DNA of 64,000 nt from an uncultured Psychroserpens sp. (GTDB lineage Bacteria; Bacteroidota; Bacteroidia; Flavobacteriales; Flavobacteriaceae). Below, piece after piece: positions 24,118 to 33,478 of the stretch (positions within the stretch are counted from its first letter, which is position 1; every line of letters begins with the position of its first letter). A program made the position numbers and the translations under genes. The DNA lies in the NCBI RefSeq assembly GCF_947492715.1, contig NZ_CANLNS010000001.1, forward strand, positions 1,116,001-1,180,000, in the 5' to 3' direction. The notes beneath the pieces were generated by a model. The model had not been told where the DNA came from, searched no databases, and saw only the letters and a list, made by a program, of their open reading frames with translations.

Positions 24118-25726
24118 CTTGCGATGCCATGATTAATGCGTTATAAGCATTAACAATTTTCCCAGAAGTTGAAATTTCTGAAAGTGTTTTAGCGTCTTTA
24201 TTTTCACCAACTGTCACTTTTGCTTTTATAGGAAGACCAGAATCCATAAGGATTTTTTTAACCTGAGCAGCAGTTAAACTTGGATATTGCGAACGAATTA
24301 AGGCCGCAACACCAGCTACATTTGGAGCGGCCATTGAGGTGCCACTATTTAAATCGTATTCATTTTCAGGCATGGTTGAATAAATATCACTTCCAGGAGC
24401 AAATACATCTACATTTACTTTACCATAGTTTGAAAAACCAGAGACCATATCAGACCCATAATTTTGCGTAAGTGATCCTACAGTAATAAAATTATCTGCA
24501 ACTTCAGGACCAGTACCAACAGCATCATTTGGGAAGTTTTTAACCACATCAATATCTGCACTATCGTTTCCTGCGGCATGCACAAATAACACATCTTTTT
24601 CTGCAGCATACACAATTGCATCTCTTACCCAATCACTATGTGGAGAGAATGATTTCCCAAAACTCGCATTGATGACCTTTGCGCCATTATCTGCAGCATA
24701 ACGAATAGCTAATGCCACATCTTTATCGTATTCGTCTCCGTTAGGCGTTGAACGAATGGCCATTATTTCTACGTTATTAGCCACACCATTCATCCCTTTT
24801 CCATTATTACGCTCGGCAGCAATTATTCCAGTAACATGTGTACCATGACTTTCACTTTTTCGAGAGGGTCTAGGATTGTTGTTTCCATAACCAGGTTTAT
24901 CATTTAAGTCATTTGGATTATCACCTGTTTTACGACCTTTTAAGTTTTTGTTGAGGTTAGCATTTAAACGCTCATTAATACCTTCTAAATCGCCTTTTAT
25001 TTCTTTTCTGGCTGCAGCTAAAGACTCAATATCGTTGCTATAAATAAATTGAGCCACTTGTTTTGCTCGTCCTAAGGCTTCGTCTTCGGTTTTAATAGCA
25101 GCGACTTCTTTTTTTGTGTAATCAGCTTTTCCAAAGTGTGCTTTTAATTTATCATCGGCAGACACTACGGCTTGGTAAATTTGATCGTACTGTGCTTTAT
25201 AACCAGAATATTTTTCATATTCAGTCTTGTACAAGGCTTCAGCTTCGGCATATCGTGGGTTACTTTTATCTCCAGATGCCAATAATCGTACATATTCTAA
25301 TTGTTCGTCGTAGGCATCTCCTAAAAAATTCCAACCATGAATATCATCAACATACCCATTATTATCGTCGTCTTTTCCGTTGTTCGGAATTTCATCTTTG
25401 TTTGTCCAAAGAACATCATCTAAATCTTCATGGTCTATATCTGTTCCAGAATCAATAACAGCCACAATTACTGTTTGCCCCTTTTTTCCTTTAATGATGT
25501 CTTTATAAGCTTTATCGACGCTCATTCCAGGAATGGTGTCTTTTGCCAAATCTAAATGCGACCAAGTGTTTTGCTCTTGTTCGGTAAATTCAGATTCTTT
25601 AATAGGTGATGTATCTATATTTTCAACAGGAGTAGAAAGCACGCCTGTTGTTGATCCACAGCTCAACATAATAGTTGAAATGAATATTGAATAGATTACG
25701 GGTTTAAATACATTTTTCATAGTCAT
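24101..25726 (-). CDS. Subtilisin-like S8 family lipoprotein protease
   Basis: 541 residues. The lipobox ends in LSCG near residue 23. The catalytic Asp is in VIDSGTDIDHEDL (about 94), the His in SHGTHVTGIIA (about 297) and the Ser in SGTSMAAPNVAGV (about 468). Between Asp and His lies an unusually long insertion of about 150 residues, rich in K, E and N (LAAARKEIKGDLEGINERLN). It is followed immediately by an M1 aminopeptidase gene that overlaps it. Endoprotease and exopeptidase probably work together on peptide nutrients at the cell envelope. Confidence 0.92.
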   Translation of the reverse strand: MTMKNVFKPVIYSIFISTIMLSCGSTTGVLSTPVENIDTSPIKESEFTEQEQNTWSHLDLAKDTIPGMSVDKAYKDIIKGKKGQTVIVAVIDSGTDIDHEDLDDVLWTNKDEIPNNGKDDDNNGYVDDIHGWNFLGDAYDEQLEYVRLLASGDKSNPRYAEAEALYKTEYEKYSGYKAQYDQIYQAVVSADDKLKAHFGKADYTKKEVAAIKTEDEALGRAKQVAQFIYSNDIESLAAARKEIKGDLEGINERLNANLNKNLKGRKTGDNPNDLNDKPGYGNNNPRPSRKSESHGTHVTGIIAAERNNGKGMNGVANNVEIMAIRSTPNGDEYDKDVALAIRYAADNGAKVINASFGKSFSPHSDWVRDAIVYAAEKDVLFVHAAGNDSADIDVVKNFPNDAVGTGPEVADNFITVGSLTQNYGSDMVSGFSNYGKVNVDVFAPGSDIYSTMPENEYDLNSGTSMAAPNVAGVAALIRSQYPSLTAAQVKKILMDSGLPIKAKVTVGENKDAKTLSEISTSGKIVNAYNALIMASQVANSK

Positions 25727-25727
25727 A

Positions 25728-26588
25728 TTAATTAAAAATATCGTTTGTAGTATAAGTGTCTTTTAGTCGAACACCTTTTTCGGTGTGTTGAACGCTTATA
25801 ATCTCATTATGAGCATCGTGCTCCAAAAATAAATAGAAATTTTGATCTGCGGCTAGGTTTAAAAAGCGCTCTTTTTCATCTAAAGTTAATAAGGGTCTAG
25901 TATCATACCCCATTACAAAAGGTATAGGTAAATGCCCTACTGTAGGCAGTAAATCTGCCATAAAACAAATGGTCTTTCCTTGGTAATGAATCATAGGAAT
26001 CATTTGTTTTTCGGTATGACCATTAGCAAAAAAAATATCGAAACCTAATGCAGAGTTTTTTAGTATATCAGTTTCTGGGAGTCTGGTGAACTTAAGGTGC
26101 CCACTGTCCTCCATAGGTAATATATTTTCTTTTAAAAATGAAGCCTTTTCACGACGATTGGGCTGAGTTGCCCATTTCCAATGGTTTTCGTTACTCCAAA
26201 AGTGTGCATTTTGAAAGGCGGGTTCATAGCCAGTTTTGTCTTTATTCCATTGAATACTTCCGCCACAATGATCAAAATGCAAATGAGTCATGAATACATC
26301 TGTGATGTCGTTGCGATGAAACCCATATGCTTTTAGCGAGTTATCTATAGAGTCATTACCCCAAAGATGGTAGTAGCCATAAAACTTGTCACTTTGCTTA
26401 TTTCCCATACCTGTATCGATTAAAATTAATCGGTTTCCATCTTCAATAAGCAAACAGCGTGCCGCTATGTCTATCATGTTGTTGGCATCGGCAGGATTGG
26501 TTCTTGTCCATAATGATTTAGGGACAACACCAAACATAGCGCCTCCGTCGAGTTTGAAATTTCCAGCATTAACAGGATATAAATTCAT
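25728..26588 (-). CDS. MBL-fold metallo-hydrolase
   Basis: 286 residues of the metallo-beta-lactamase fold. The metal-binding motif THLHFDHCGG lies near residues 104-113, with further ligands in FFANGHTEKQMIP and ICFMADLLPTVGH. The segment LIDTGMGNK is typical of the MBL/lactonase-type branch. The substrate is unknown. It is cytoplasmic (no signal peptide). One base separates it from the S8 protease gene, so the three genes (MBL, S8, M1) form an operon. Confidence 0.87.
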   Translation of the reverse strand: MNLYPVNAGNFKLDGGAMFGVVPKSLWTRTNPADANNMIDIAARCLLIEDGNRLILIDTGMGNKQSDKFYGYYHLWGNDSIDNSLKAYGFHRNDITDVFMTHLHFDHCGGSIQWNKDKTGYEPAFQNAHFWSNENHWKWATQPNRREKASFLKENILPMEDSGHLKFTRLPETDILKNSALGFDIFFANGHTEKQMIPMIHYQGKTICFMADLLPTVGHLPIPFVMGYDTRPLLTLDEKERFLNLAADQNFYLFLEHDAHNEIISVQHTEKGVRLKDTYTTNDIFN

Positions 26589-26718
26589 GGATGCAAATTA
26601 ATAAATAAGATAATGAACACGATAGGTTTTAGCAGTTTATTATGAATTGAATAGTAATGCAATAGCAATACGATATTAACTTATGAGAGTTGTTGTGACG
26701 AGTGTCTGGTTTCTAAAA

Positions 26719-28926
26719 TTAAAGAATATCAGATGAAATCACAGATTTTAGTCGTTTTCCAAAATCTAAAAGCGCTTTTATTTCTTTTGTACTTGCTAAA
26801 CGTTGCTTACTAAAAATAAGTAAACTATTTCCATTAGACTCTATATGATAATATGGATTGCTCTCAAAGAAATGAACTAAATCGTCATTAAAAAACTGTT
26901 TAATTGTACCTGTGTTTTCACCTACTAAATGAAAGCGTTTCGAAAAGTCTTGATGTTGTTCAAAGTTAATATCAGAAAACCCAGCTATAGCATATACCTT
27001 GTCTATTAAGGTCTCTCTGTCTAATGAGAAAACAGGAATAGACGTATTTAGATCAATGTGTAACATTGATGCTCTTACGACTTCTTTAGCGATAAATTCA
27101 CCTTCCGAAAACTCGATATCAAACAACTTAAATTGATTGGTGCTATCGATTAACTCATTATAAATATGCTTTGGTTGTTTCGTTTTAAAAAACAAGAAAG
27201 GGCTTAAAAAATCGGTGTTTTTATTCTTATCGGCACTATATGAGAGACTGTAATCTTTAGCTATTGTTTCTAGGTTTTCTTGTCTTTTGGTTAGGTTGTA
27301 TCCAAAGAGTTTAGGTACTGCAGCAAGTTTCCTTAAAGCAAACGGGTGTTTAGAATCGGCATCATGCATGTCTAATCCAATAATATCAAAATGCCCTCCT
27401 TTTTTTGCAAATGCACTTTGATAGTTATGAAGGTTTTCCATGACCGTGTGATCAACGAACTCACACATAGAGAAATCTACGATAACATCATTATCTTCTG
27501 AAATAGCATCTAATTTTTGTTTCAGTCTATAAAAGTTGGCGAAAGAACAGAAATGCTTGACACTCACATAATAGTTGGATGTTGCGTCTTCTTCTTTAAA
27601 CATTAAGACATTTGGTTTTACCCAGTGTCTTAAAAATAGTGTTACATTTTTGTTGATGATAAAATGGATGATAACAGTAACAAGTACACCTGCCGAAATC
27701 CCAATGATTAACCCAAGTTTTAAGGTTATTAAAAGCGTAACAAAAAAGATAATAAGTTGCTCTTTCCCTACGGAAAAGATCTTTTTAATTAAATCAGGTG
27801 ACGCCAATTTATAACCTGTATATACAAGAATAGCCATTAGGGCAGGCAAAGGAATTCTTGTCATTTGTGTGCTAAAGAGTACGATAAAAACAACAAGGAA
27901 AAAGGCATGAGAAAAGTTAGCCGATCTATTGGTTCCGCCATTATTAACATTTACAGAACTTCTTGCAATAACTGTAACCACATTTAAACCACCTAAAAAC
28001 CCACTTCCAATAGTTCCTAAACCTAAGGCTTTTAAATCTCTATTAACGTTTGAGCGTCTCTTTTCAGGGTCTAATTTATCTACTGCTTTAATACTTAACA
28101 AAGACTCGATACTCGCAATTAGTGTTAACGATATAACACTTCCCCAAAACGCCAAGCCACCAATATTTGCAAAAGAGACTTTTGGTAATTGCGTTGTGAT
28201 TTCAGAAAATGTAGGAATCGCAGGAACCATATATTCTCTAGCAATTGGGTTGTCTTGATGTAACACCATTTCAAAATAATAGCTAAAGCCTATCGATAAA
28301 ATAACAATCCACATTGGAGCAGGAATGAGTTGTAAGTATTTGTTTCTTATTTTAGAATAGAAAACCATGATAAACAAGCTTAAAATACCAGCTGCTGCCG
28401 CATAAATTAAGCCTGTGTTTTCATAATGTAAAGCATCTTTTATTGTGTAAGGAATTTCGATGAGGTAGCTTATCGGACTATCTCGAACAATTTCATGACC
28501 AAACATTATATGAAATTGTTTTCCTAAAATGATAAGCCCAATGGCAGCTAACATACCCTGAATAGCTGATGAGGGGAAAAAATCGGCAAGGTTGCCCATA
28601 CGTAAAAACCCAAGAAGCATTAGCAAAACTCCCGAACAAATAATAGCAGCATATGCCGCTTCCAACCCTAAAGTACTAATAGCTCCAAGTGTTACAATAA
28701 CCAAGCCGTTTCCTGGGCCTGTAATCGTTACATGACTACCTCCTAAAATAGAAACAATAACACCTCCAACGATAGCTGTAATAACTCCCGCGATGGCAGG
28801 TGCATTACTAGCCATAGCAAGGCCTAAACCTAATGGCAAAGCAATAAGACTTACTACAAACCCTGAAAAGATATTTTTAGGGAGTTGCTTAAAAAAAAGG
28901 GCTGTATTGTTTTTCTTTGGCGTCAT
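26719..28926 (-). CDS. SulP family anion transporter with STAS domain and long C-terminal extension
   Basis: 735 residues. The membrane domain (about 12-430) opens with the SulP signature GFVVSLIALPLGLGLAMAS and has 10-14 helices. A STAS domain follows (about 445-545: VIVDFSMCEFVDHTVMENL). The last 190 residues (from about 550) are a soluble region I do not recognise. SulP proteins in this group move bicarbonate or sulfate, often driven by Na+ or H+. The gene overlaps the upstream universal stress gene by 4 bases, a translational coupling seen repeatedly in marine Bacteroidota. Confidence 0.9.
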   Translation of the reverse strand: MTPKKNNTALFFKQLPKNIFSGFVVSLIALPLGLGLAMASNAPAIAGVITAIVGGVIVSILGGSHVTITGPGNGLVIVTLGAISTLGLEAAYAAIICSGVLLMLLGFLRMGNLADFFPSSAIQGMLAAIGLIILGKQFHIMFGHEIVRDSPISYLIEIPYTIKDALHYENTGLIYAAAAGILSLFIMVFYSKIRNKYLQLIPAPMWIVILSIGFSYYFEMVLHQDNPIAREYMVPAIPTFSEITTQLPKVSFANIGGLAFWGSVISLTLIASIESLLSIKAVDKLDPEKRRSNVNRDLKALGLGTIGSGFLGGLNVVTVIARSSVNVNNGGTNRSANFSHAFFLVVFIVLFSTQMTRIPLPALMAILVYTGYKLASPDLIKKIFSVGKEQLIIFFVTLLITLKLGLIIGISAGVLVTVIIHFIINKNVTLFLRHWVKPNVLMFKEEDATSNYYVSVKHFCSFANFYRLKQKLDAISEDNDVIVDFSMCEFVDHTVMENLHNYQSAFAKKGGHFDIIGLDMHDADSKHPFALRKLAAVPKLFGYNLTKRQENLETIAKDYSLSYSADKNKNTDFLSPFLFFKTKQPKHIYNELIDSTNQFKLFDIEFSEGEFIAKEVVRASMLHIDLNTSIPVFSLDRETLIDKVYAIAGFSDINFEQHQDFSKRFHLVGENTGTIKQFFNDDLVHFFESNPYYHIESNGNSLLIFSKQRLASTKEIKALLDFGKRLKSVISSDIL

Positions 28927-29771
28927 CTAATTATTAAAACATCAGTTGGTAATTCAGATAAAATATATTCGATATCATGTGGAAATAAACGATCCCAAAA
29001 ACCAGATTTCATTGGTGCATTCATCACTAATAAGTCGGCTCTTATAAATTGAGCATAATGCCCAATACTATAACCTCTTTTTCCAAAAATAGATTGTGTT
29101 TTTGTCTCTAAATCTTTTTTATAGGCATCAGGAACTTCAGAAATAATATTTCTTACACGAGACTCTTCCCTATGTTTAAGACGTTCTTTAACGATTGCCG
29201 ATTTCCGAAGTGATTTATCATCATCTACGCTAACAGCAACTTCTTGTTTTGTAATTTCTTCTACGATTGTAATGCGCTTAGATCCTAATTTGTGTGACAC
29301 AAAATAGGCGGTAGAAATTGTCTGTTTTGTTTTCGGGTCATCAAGACCATTAACCACTATGTGTTTACAAGCAATACGCTCTACAGATGGTTTAATGAGT
29401 AACAAAATAGAACATTTTGCTTGCCTTGTTATTTTTCTAGCGATAGTTCCTAAATAGTACTGTACAAGATTTTCTTTTTGAAGCGCTCCTAAAATTAAAA
29501 GGTCTACTTTTTTTTCTTCGGAAATAGATAGAATAACATCAACAGGGTCTCCTGTTTTAAAAACCATTTCATAGTTGAGGTTTTGATCTATAAAAGGCTG
29601 AAGTATATCTAGAAGCTGTTGTTCTTTTTCTTCAGACAATTCGCCAACATGAATAAGCACCAGAGTGCTCTCAAAAAGCAAGGACAATCGTGCCGCTTCA
29701 TAAATATTAGCCTTCAGGTTGGGAGAAAAAGCAACTCCTACCCCAATGGTATGGAAAATTTTGTCAGTCAA
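28923..29771 (-). CDS. Universal stress protein, tandem USP domains
   Basis: 282 residues with two USP-like halves. The first (about 7-130) has IGVGVAFSPNLKANIYEAARL and ILGALQKENLVQYYLGTIARK, followed by SILL. The second (about 135-282) is more divergent and ends LLVMNAPMKSGFWDRLFPHDIEYIL. It is cytoplasmic. The 4-base overlap with the SulP transporter gene suggests the pair is made together and that the USP senses or regulates transport, which is inference. Confidence 0.82.
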   Translation of the reverse strand: MTDKIFHTIGVGVAFSPNLKANIYEAARLSLLFESTLVLIHVGELSEEKEQQLLDILQPFIDQNLNYEMVFKTGDPVDVILSISEEKKVDLLILGALQKENLVQYYLGTIARKITRQAKCSILLLIKPSVERIACKHIVVNGLDDPKTKQTISTAYFVSHKLGSKRITIVEEITKQEVAVSVDDDKSLRKSAIVKERLKHREESRVRNIISEVPDAYKKDLETKTQSIFGKRGYSIGHYAQFIRADLLVMNAPMKSGFWDRLFPHDIEYILSELPTDVLIIR

Positions 29772-29907
29772 GGGCTATAAAAATCAATTCGGGCGGTAAG
29801 GTAATATTTTTTTTGGGCTTACTGAAACAATAAATGCTTACTCGTATTTTTATTGTTTTTGAAGTTGTTAAAATTGATTTACCTTTAGGTTTCAAAATTT
29901 TGAATTT

Positions 29908-31755
29908 ATGTTAGAATTAGCAGGAATTATTATCTTAGGAATATTGGCGCAATGGGTAGCTTGGAAATTTAAAATACCAGCAATTTTACCGCTAATTTTA
30001 ATTGGGCTTTTAGTTGGACCAATTGCAGCCGAATTTTTATCTGGAGATGGCACAAAATGGATTGAGCCTATATGGAATCAAAAGGAAGGGTTGTTTCCTG
30101 GAGAAAGCCTATTCTATTTTGTATCTCTTGCCATTAGTATTATTCTTTTTGAAGGCGGACTTACATTAAAATTAAGTGAAATAAAAAATGTTGGTCCAGT
30201 AATTACCAAACTCATAACAGTAGGGTCTCTTGTCACCTTTTTTGGTGCTGCAATAGCCGCTCATTTTATATTTAATTTAAGCTGGGAGATTTCGTTCTTA
30301 TTTTCTGGGTTAATTATTGTTACAGGGCCAACAGTAATTACGCCTATTTTAAGAAACATTCCTTTAAAGAAAGACATTTCGGCTGTATTAAAATGGGAAG
30401 GTATTTTAATTGACCCAATTGGGGCTTTAGTTGCTGTATTAGTGTATGAGTTTATAAGCGTAGATGCAGGTGGAGAATTTACCAAGACTGCACTAATTGA
30501 ATTTGGAAAAATTGTACTTTTTGGTTCTACATTTGGTTTTACGTTTGCGCATGCATTAAACTTTATATTAAATAAAAAACTAGTGCCACATTATCTTATG
30601 AATGTATTTTCATTAGCTGCAGTATTGGGTGTTTTTGTGTTGTCTGATGCATTTGCTCATGAGTCTGGTTTATTGGCAGTTGTAGTTATGGGAATGGTTT
30701 TAGGAAATTCAAACTCTCCCTACCTAAAGGACATTTTATACTTCAAAGAGTCTTTAAGTGTACTGCTCATATCAATATTATTTATACTTCTGGCAGCGAA
30801 TATTAACTTTGATGAACTCTTACTTATTTATAATTGGAAAACAGCATTACTTTTTGCAGCAGTAGTATTTGTAATTAGACCTCTAGGCGTGTTTTTAAGT
30901 ACACATGGTTCTAAGTTAAAATTAAATGAAAAGCTATTTATAAGTTGGGTTGGTCCTCGTGGTATTGTTGCCGCAGGTATTGCTTCCCTTTTCGGACTTA
31001 AATTAGCAAGTAAAGGTGTTACTGGCGCACAATATATTACACCTTTAGTGTTTATGATTGTGCTTGGTACAGTTTTATTAAATGCAACTACAGCAAGATT
31101 ATTTGCAAAATGGGTAGGCGTTTTTCTTACTAAATCTAATGGAATACTAATTGTTGGAGCTTCAAAAGTATCCCGCTTATTAGGGCATTATTTAGAGTCA
31201 AACGGCAGACATGTAGTACTTATTGATAGCAACGAAAGTAATATCGCAAAAGCTAAAGAATTAGGTTTAGAGGCATTGAGCACTAATATCTATTCAGATA
31301 CATTAATGGATAATATAGAATTAAATGATGTTGGATATCTTATGGCACTCACAGGAAACACAGATATAAACAAATATGCCATCAATAAGTTTAGTAAACA
31401 GTTTGGAGAAAATGGATCGTTTAGATTGGTCTCAAGAGAAGAGGTCTTAGATGAAAACAACATCCCTCATGAAGGGTTATTTTCGCATACCGATGATTAT
31501 AACTCACTCTCTGAAGTCGCAAAGCGACACCCATCAATACAAGAAATAAGTATTAATGATAAAGAACACTATAACGCATTAATTGATATCACTAACACCA
31601 ATAAAGACATGATTCCATTGTTTGTTAAAGACGGTGACAATGAGATTCATATTATTTCGTCTTATAATAAGGAAGTGGATACTATTGGTGAAAATTCTAA
31701 ACTTGTCTATTTAGGAAAACCTTTCGATATAGAAGAGGTGACCCACGAAGAATAA
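29908..31755 (+). CDS. CPA1-type Na+/H+ antiporter with TrkA-N-like domain
   Basis: 615 residues. About 12 membrane helices (1-405) carry SGLIIVTGPTVITPILRNIP and WVGPRGIVAAGIASLFGLKL, both typical of NhaP-type cation/proton antiporters. A Rossmann-type nucleotide-binding domain follows (about 411-520: GILIVGASKVSRLLGHYLES, VVLIDSNESNIAKAKELGL), and a TrkA-C-like tail. It should exchange Na+ or K+ for protons with control by NAD(H) or a related ligand. It is divergent from the USP-SulP operon across a 136-bp gap; all three relate to ion and pH balance. Confidence 0.9.
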   Translation: MLELAGIIILGILAQWVAWKFKIPAILPLILIGLLVGPIAAEFLSGDGTKWIEPIWNQKEGLFPGESLFYFVSLAISIILFEGGLTLKLSEIKNVGPVITKLITVGSLVTFFGAAIAAHFIFNLSWEISFLFSGLIIVTGPTVITPILRNIPLKKDISAVLKWEGILIDPIGALVAVLVYEFISVDAGGEFTKTALIEFGKIVLFGSTFGFTFAHALNFILNKKLVPHYLMNVFSLAAVLGVFVLSDAFAHESGLLAVVVMGMVLGNSNSPYLKDILYFKESLSVLLISILFILLAANINFDELLLIYNWKTALLFAAVVFVIRPLGVFLSTHGSKLKLNEKLFISWVGPRGIVAAGIASLFGLKLASKGVTGAQYITPLVFMIVLGTVLLNATTARLFAKWVGVFLTKSNGILIVGASKVSRLLGHYLESNGRHVVLIDSNESNIAKAKELGLEALSTNIYSDTLMDNIELNDVGYLMALTGNTDINKYAINKFSKQFGENGSFRLVSREEVLDENNIPHEGLFSHTDDYNSLSEVAKRHPSIQEISINDKEHYNALIDITNTNKDMIPLFVKDGDNEIHIISSYNKEVDTIGENSKLVYLGKPFDIEEVTHEE

Positions 31756-31765
31756 GTATATGGTA

Positions 31766-31797
31766 AACCCTCGCTTTAAAAGTCAAAAGCAAGGGTT
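31766..31797. terminator. Weak hairpin between convergent genes
   Basis: AACCC (31766-31770) and GGGTT (31793-31797), with inner GCTTT/AAAGC pairing interrupted by one mismatch. It lies between the antiporter gene and the convergent outer-membrane protein gene. There is no long T run, so termination is plausible but not sure. Confidence 0.35.
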
Positions 31798-31845
31798 CTC
31801 CACAAATTATGATTATCTATAATTAACCATAAATTTTCTTTTCGT

Positions 31846-32589
31846 TTACTTCTCTTCAGTCATGACTTTATCTAATTCATCAAGAACCCATCTTAATGTC
31901 GCAGACACCATGTTGTCTTTATTAATACCTATCCTAAAATTGTCTTGATCAAACTCGGTTCCGTTAGCCTCGAATGTTCTACTCAAATAAGACACCACTG
32001 GAACTTCAACACCGAGAGACGCTTTATTGCATAGCCTAATGTTTACACCTGTATATAGGCTAGCTCCATAACCCGTTACATCTTCTTCAAATCCAGAAAA
32101 ATCACGAGTTCCTGTTTCATAGTAAGCATTGGCACCATAAATAAGTTGCACTTCATTAAATGCTGTTAAGCGATCAAAGTAAGTATACTTAGGACCAACT
32201 CTAAAAATACTTTCATCAAAATTATCAGCACTTGCGTTATGATATGTTGCATAAGCTCCTATGTAACCTGCACCATTTGGGTTTTGTCTATCACCTGTGA
32301 TTCTACGTAAATATTCAGCACCAACACAGAATGATGTTTCACTGTTACCGTCATTATCACTCCACCCAAATCCAGCACTTCCACCAATAGTATTATTTGC
32401 CCATGCAACACCTTCATCAAATGTGTCAACAACATCATCGTAGCCAAAATCAACACCACTAGACCACTTAAGCGGAGCATCGTCATCGTGATCTAAGGTA
32501 GCTAAATTGTAAAGCCCTTGGGCTTGAATTGTCATAAATCCTCCTAAGCAAAATAGGAGCATGATTAGTTTTAAATTGATTGTTTTCAT
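31846..32589 (-). CDS. Probable outer-membrane beta-barrel protein
   Basis: 247 residues with a signal peptide (LKLIMLLFCLGGFMTIQAQ). Alternating strands follow, of the type AGYIGAYATYHN, FNEVQLIYGANAYYETG, TGYGASLYTGVNIRL and DNMVSATLRWVL, consistent with a small outer-membrane barrel. I do not recognise a named family. It shares the pattern GFG--D------C--AEYL-R----A-Y-GA and the ending NK-N---L with the next gene upstream, so the two are diverged tandem paralogues 23 bases apart. Confidence 0.6.
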   Translation of the reverse strand: MKTINLKLIMLLFCLGGFMTIQAQGLYNLATLDHDDDAPLKWSSGVDFGYDDVVDTFDEGVAWANNTIGGSAGFGWSDNDGNSETSFCVGAEYLRRITGDRQNPNGAGYIGAYATYHNASADNFDESIFRVGPKYTYFDRLTAFNEVQLIYGANAYYETGTRDFSGFEEDVTGYGASLYTGVNIRLCNKASLGVEVPVVSYLSRTFEANGTEFDQDNFRIGINKDNMVSATLRWVLDELDKVMTEEK

Positions 32590-32612
32590 AATATGTGGTT
32601 TTAAAAAATTGA

Positions 32613-33377
32613 TTACTTGCGGTTGCGGTTTCCAAAGGTGTATACCAATGATAATGCGAGAATGTTATTTTTGTTTATTAACCCAAAGGTTGAATCGCTT
32701 TTTGTTTCACTACCTTCTGTTTTGATGGTTTGTTCTTCATAAGTCAATACATTGGTTTGAACCATTAAAGACCATCGCGTTGTTAGTAAAATATGGAGTC
32801 CAATAATTAATCCGGCAGTTAAGACATTGAGATCATTTTTAAAACCATCATTAAACTTGTTTTTTCCGAAAGCGTATTTTGCAAAAATCCCATACTGCAA
32901 AAACACTTGCTGGAACTGTTTTGCTAATAGAGAAACCATGAGTAATTTTAAAGAGACGTTAAGCAAATTGGTGTTTAGGAAATCGCCATTAATACTGCTG
33001 TAACCTATTCCAAAAGCGCCATAAAAAGCAGCGTTTTGAACTAATGCCAATCTAAGATAATATTCAGCATGCATACACCATAGAGTCTCTAAATCGGTAA
33101 AACCAAACCCCACGCCAAATGCTATCATATTAAGAGCATATGCTACAGCATTTTTTTGAGCTTCGAATTGTGTAATACTTTTAGGTGCATTGGAAATGTC
33201 ATATTGTATTTCGTCGTCTAGGTTAATTTCATAAGTTCTTAAATCGATGGTTTCAGAAGAAAGAGATAGCGAATTATATTCAGTATTATTTTCAAAGATA
33301 TTTTGAGCCTCAACTCGTGTTGTTATGCTCGATATAAATAGGAGCAACACCATTGCTAATAAATGCTTGGTTTTCAT
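32613..33377 (-). CDS. Probable outer-membrane protein, paralogue of its neighbour
   Basis: 254 residues with a signal peptide (HLLAMVLLLFISSITTRVEAQ). The central part GVGFGFTDLETLWCMHAEYY mirrors the neighbouring gene, and strands such as AAFYGAFGIGYSSI and NNILALSLVYTFGNR suggest an envelope barrel. No specific function is recognisable. The start of both paralogues is preceded by the same short sequence CACATATT. It lies between the TPR-LytTR regulator gene (same strand) and its paralogue. Confidence 0.55.
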   Translation of the reverse strand: MKTKHLLAMVLLLFISSITTRVEAQNIFENNTEYNSLSLSSETIDLRTYEINLDDEIQYDISNAPKSITQFEAQKNAVAYALNMIAFGVGFGFTDLETLWCMHAEYYLRLALVQNAAFYGAFGIGYSSINGDFLNTNLLNVSLKLLMVSLLAKQFQQVFLQYGIFAKYAFGKNKFNDGFKNDLNVLTAGLIIGLHILLTTRWSLMVQTNVLTYEEQTIKTEGSETKSDSTFGLINKNNILALSLVYTFGNRNRK

Positions 33378-33478
33378 AATATGTGAATTTTGGTTTAGAT
33401 TAAAGTTATATGATAGAACACTTCAATGCTCCAAAATGTGATAACTAACACAAAAAACAACATGTTTAACCCAAGGTA

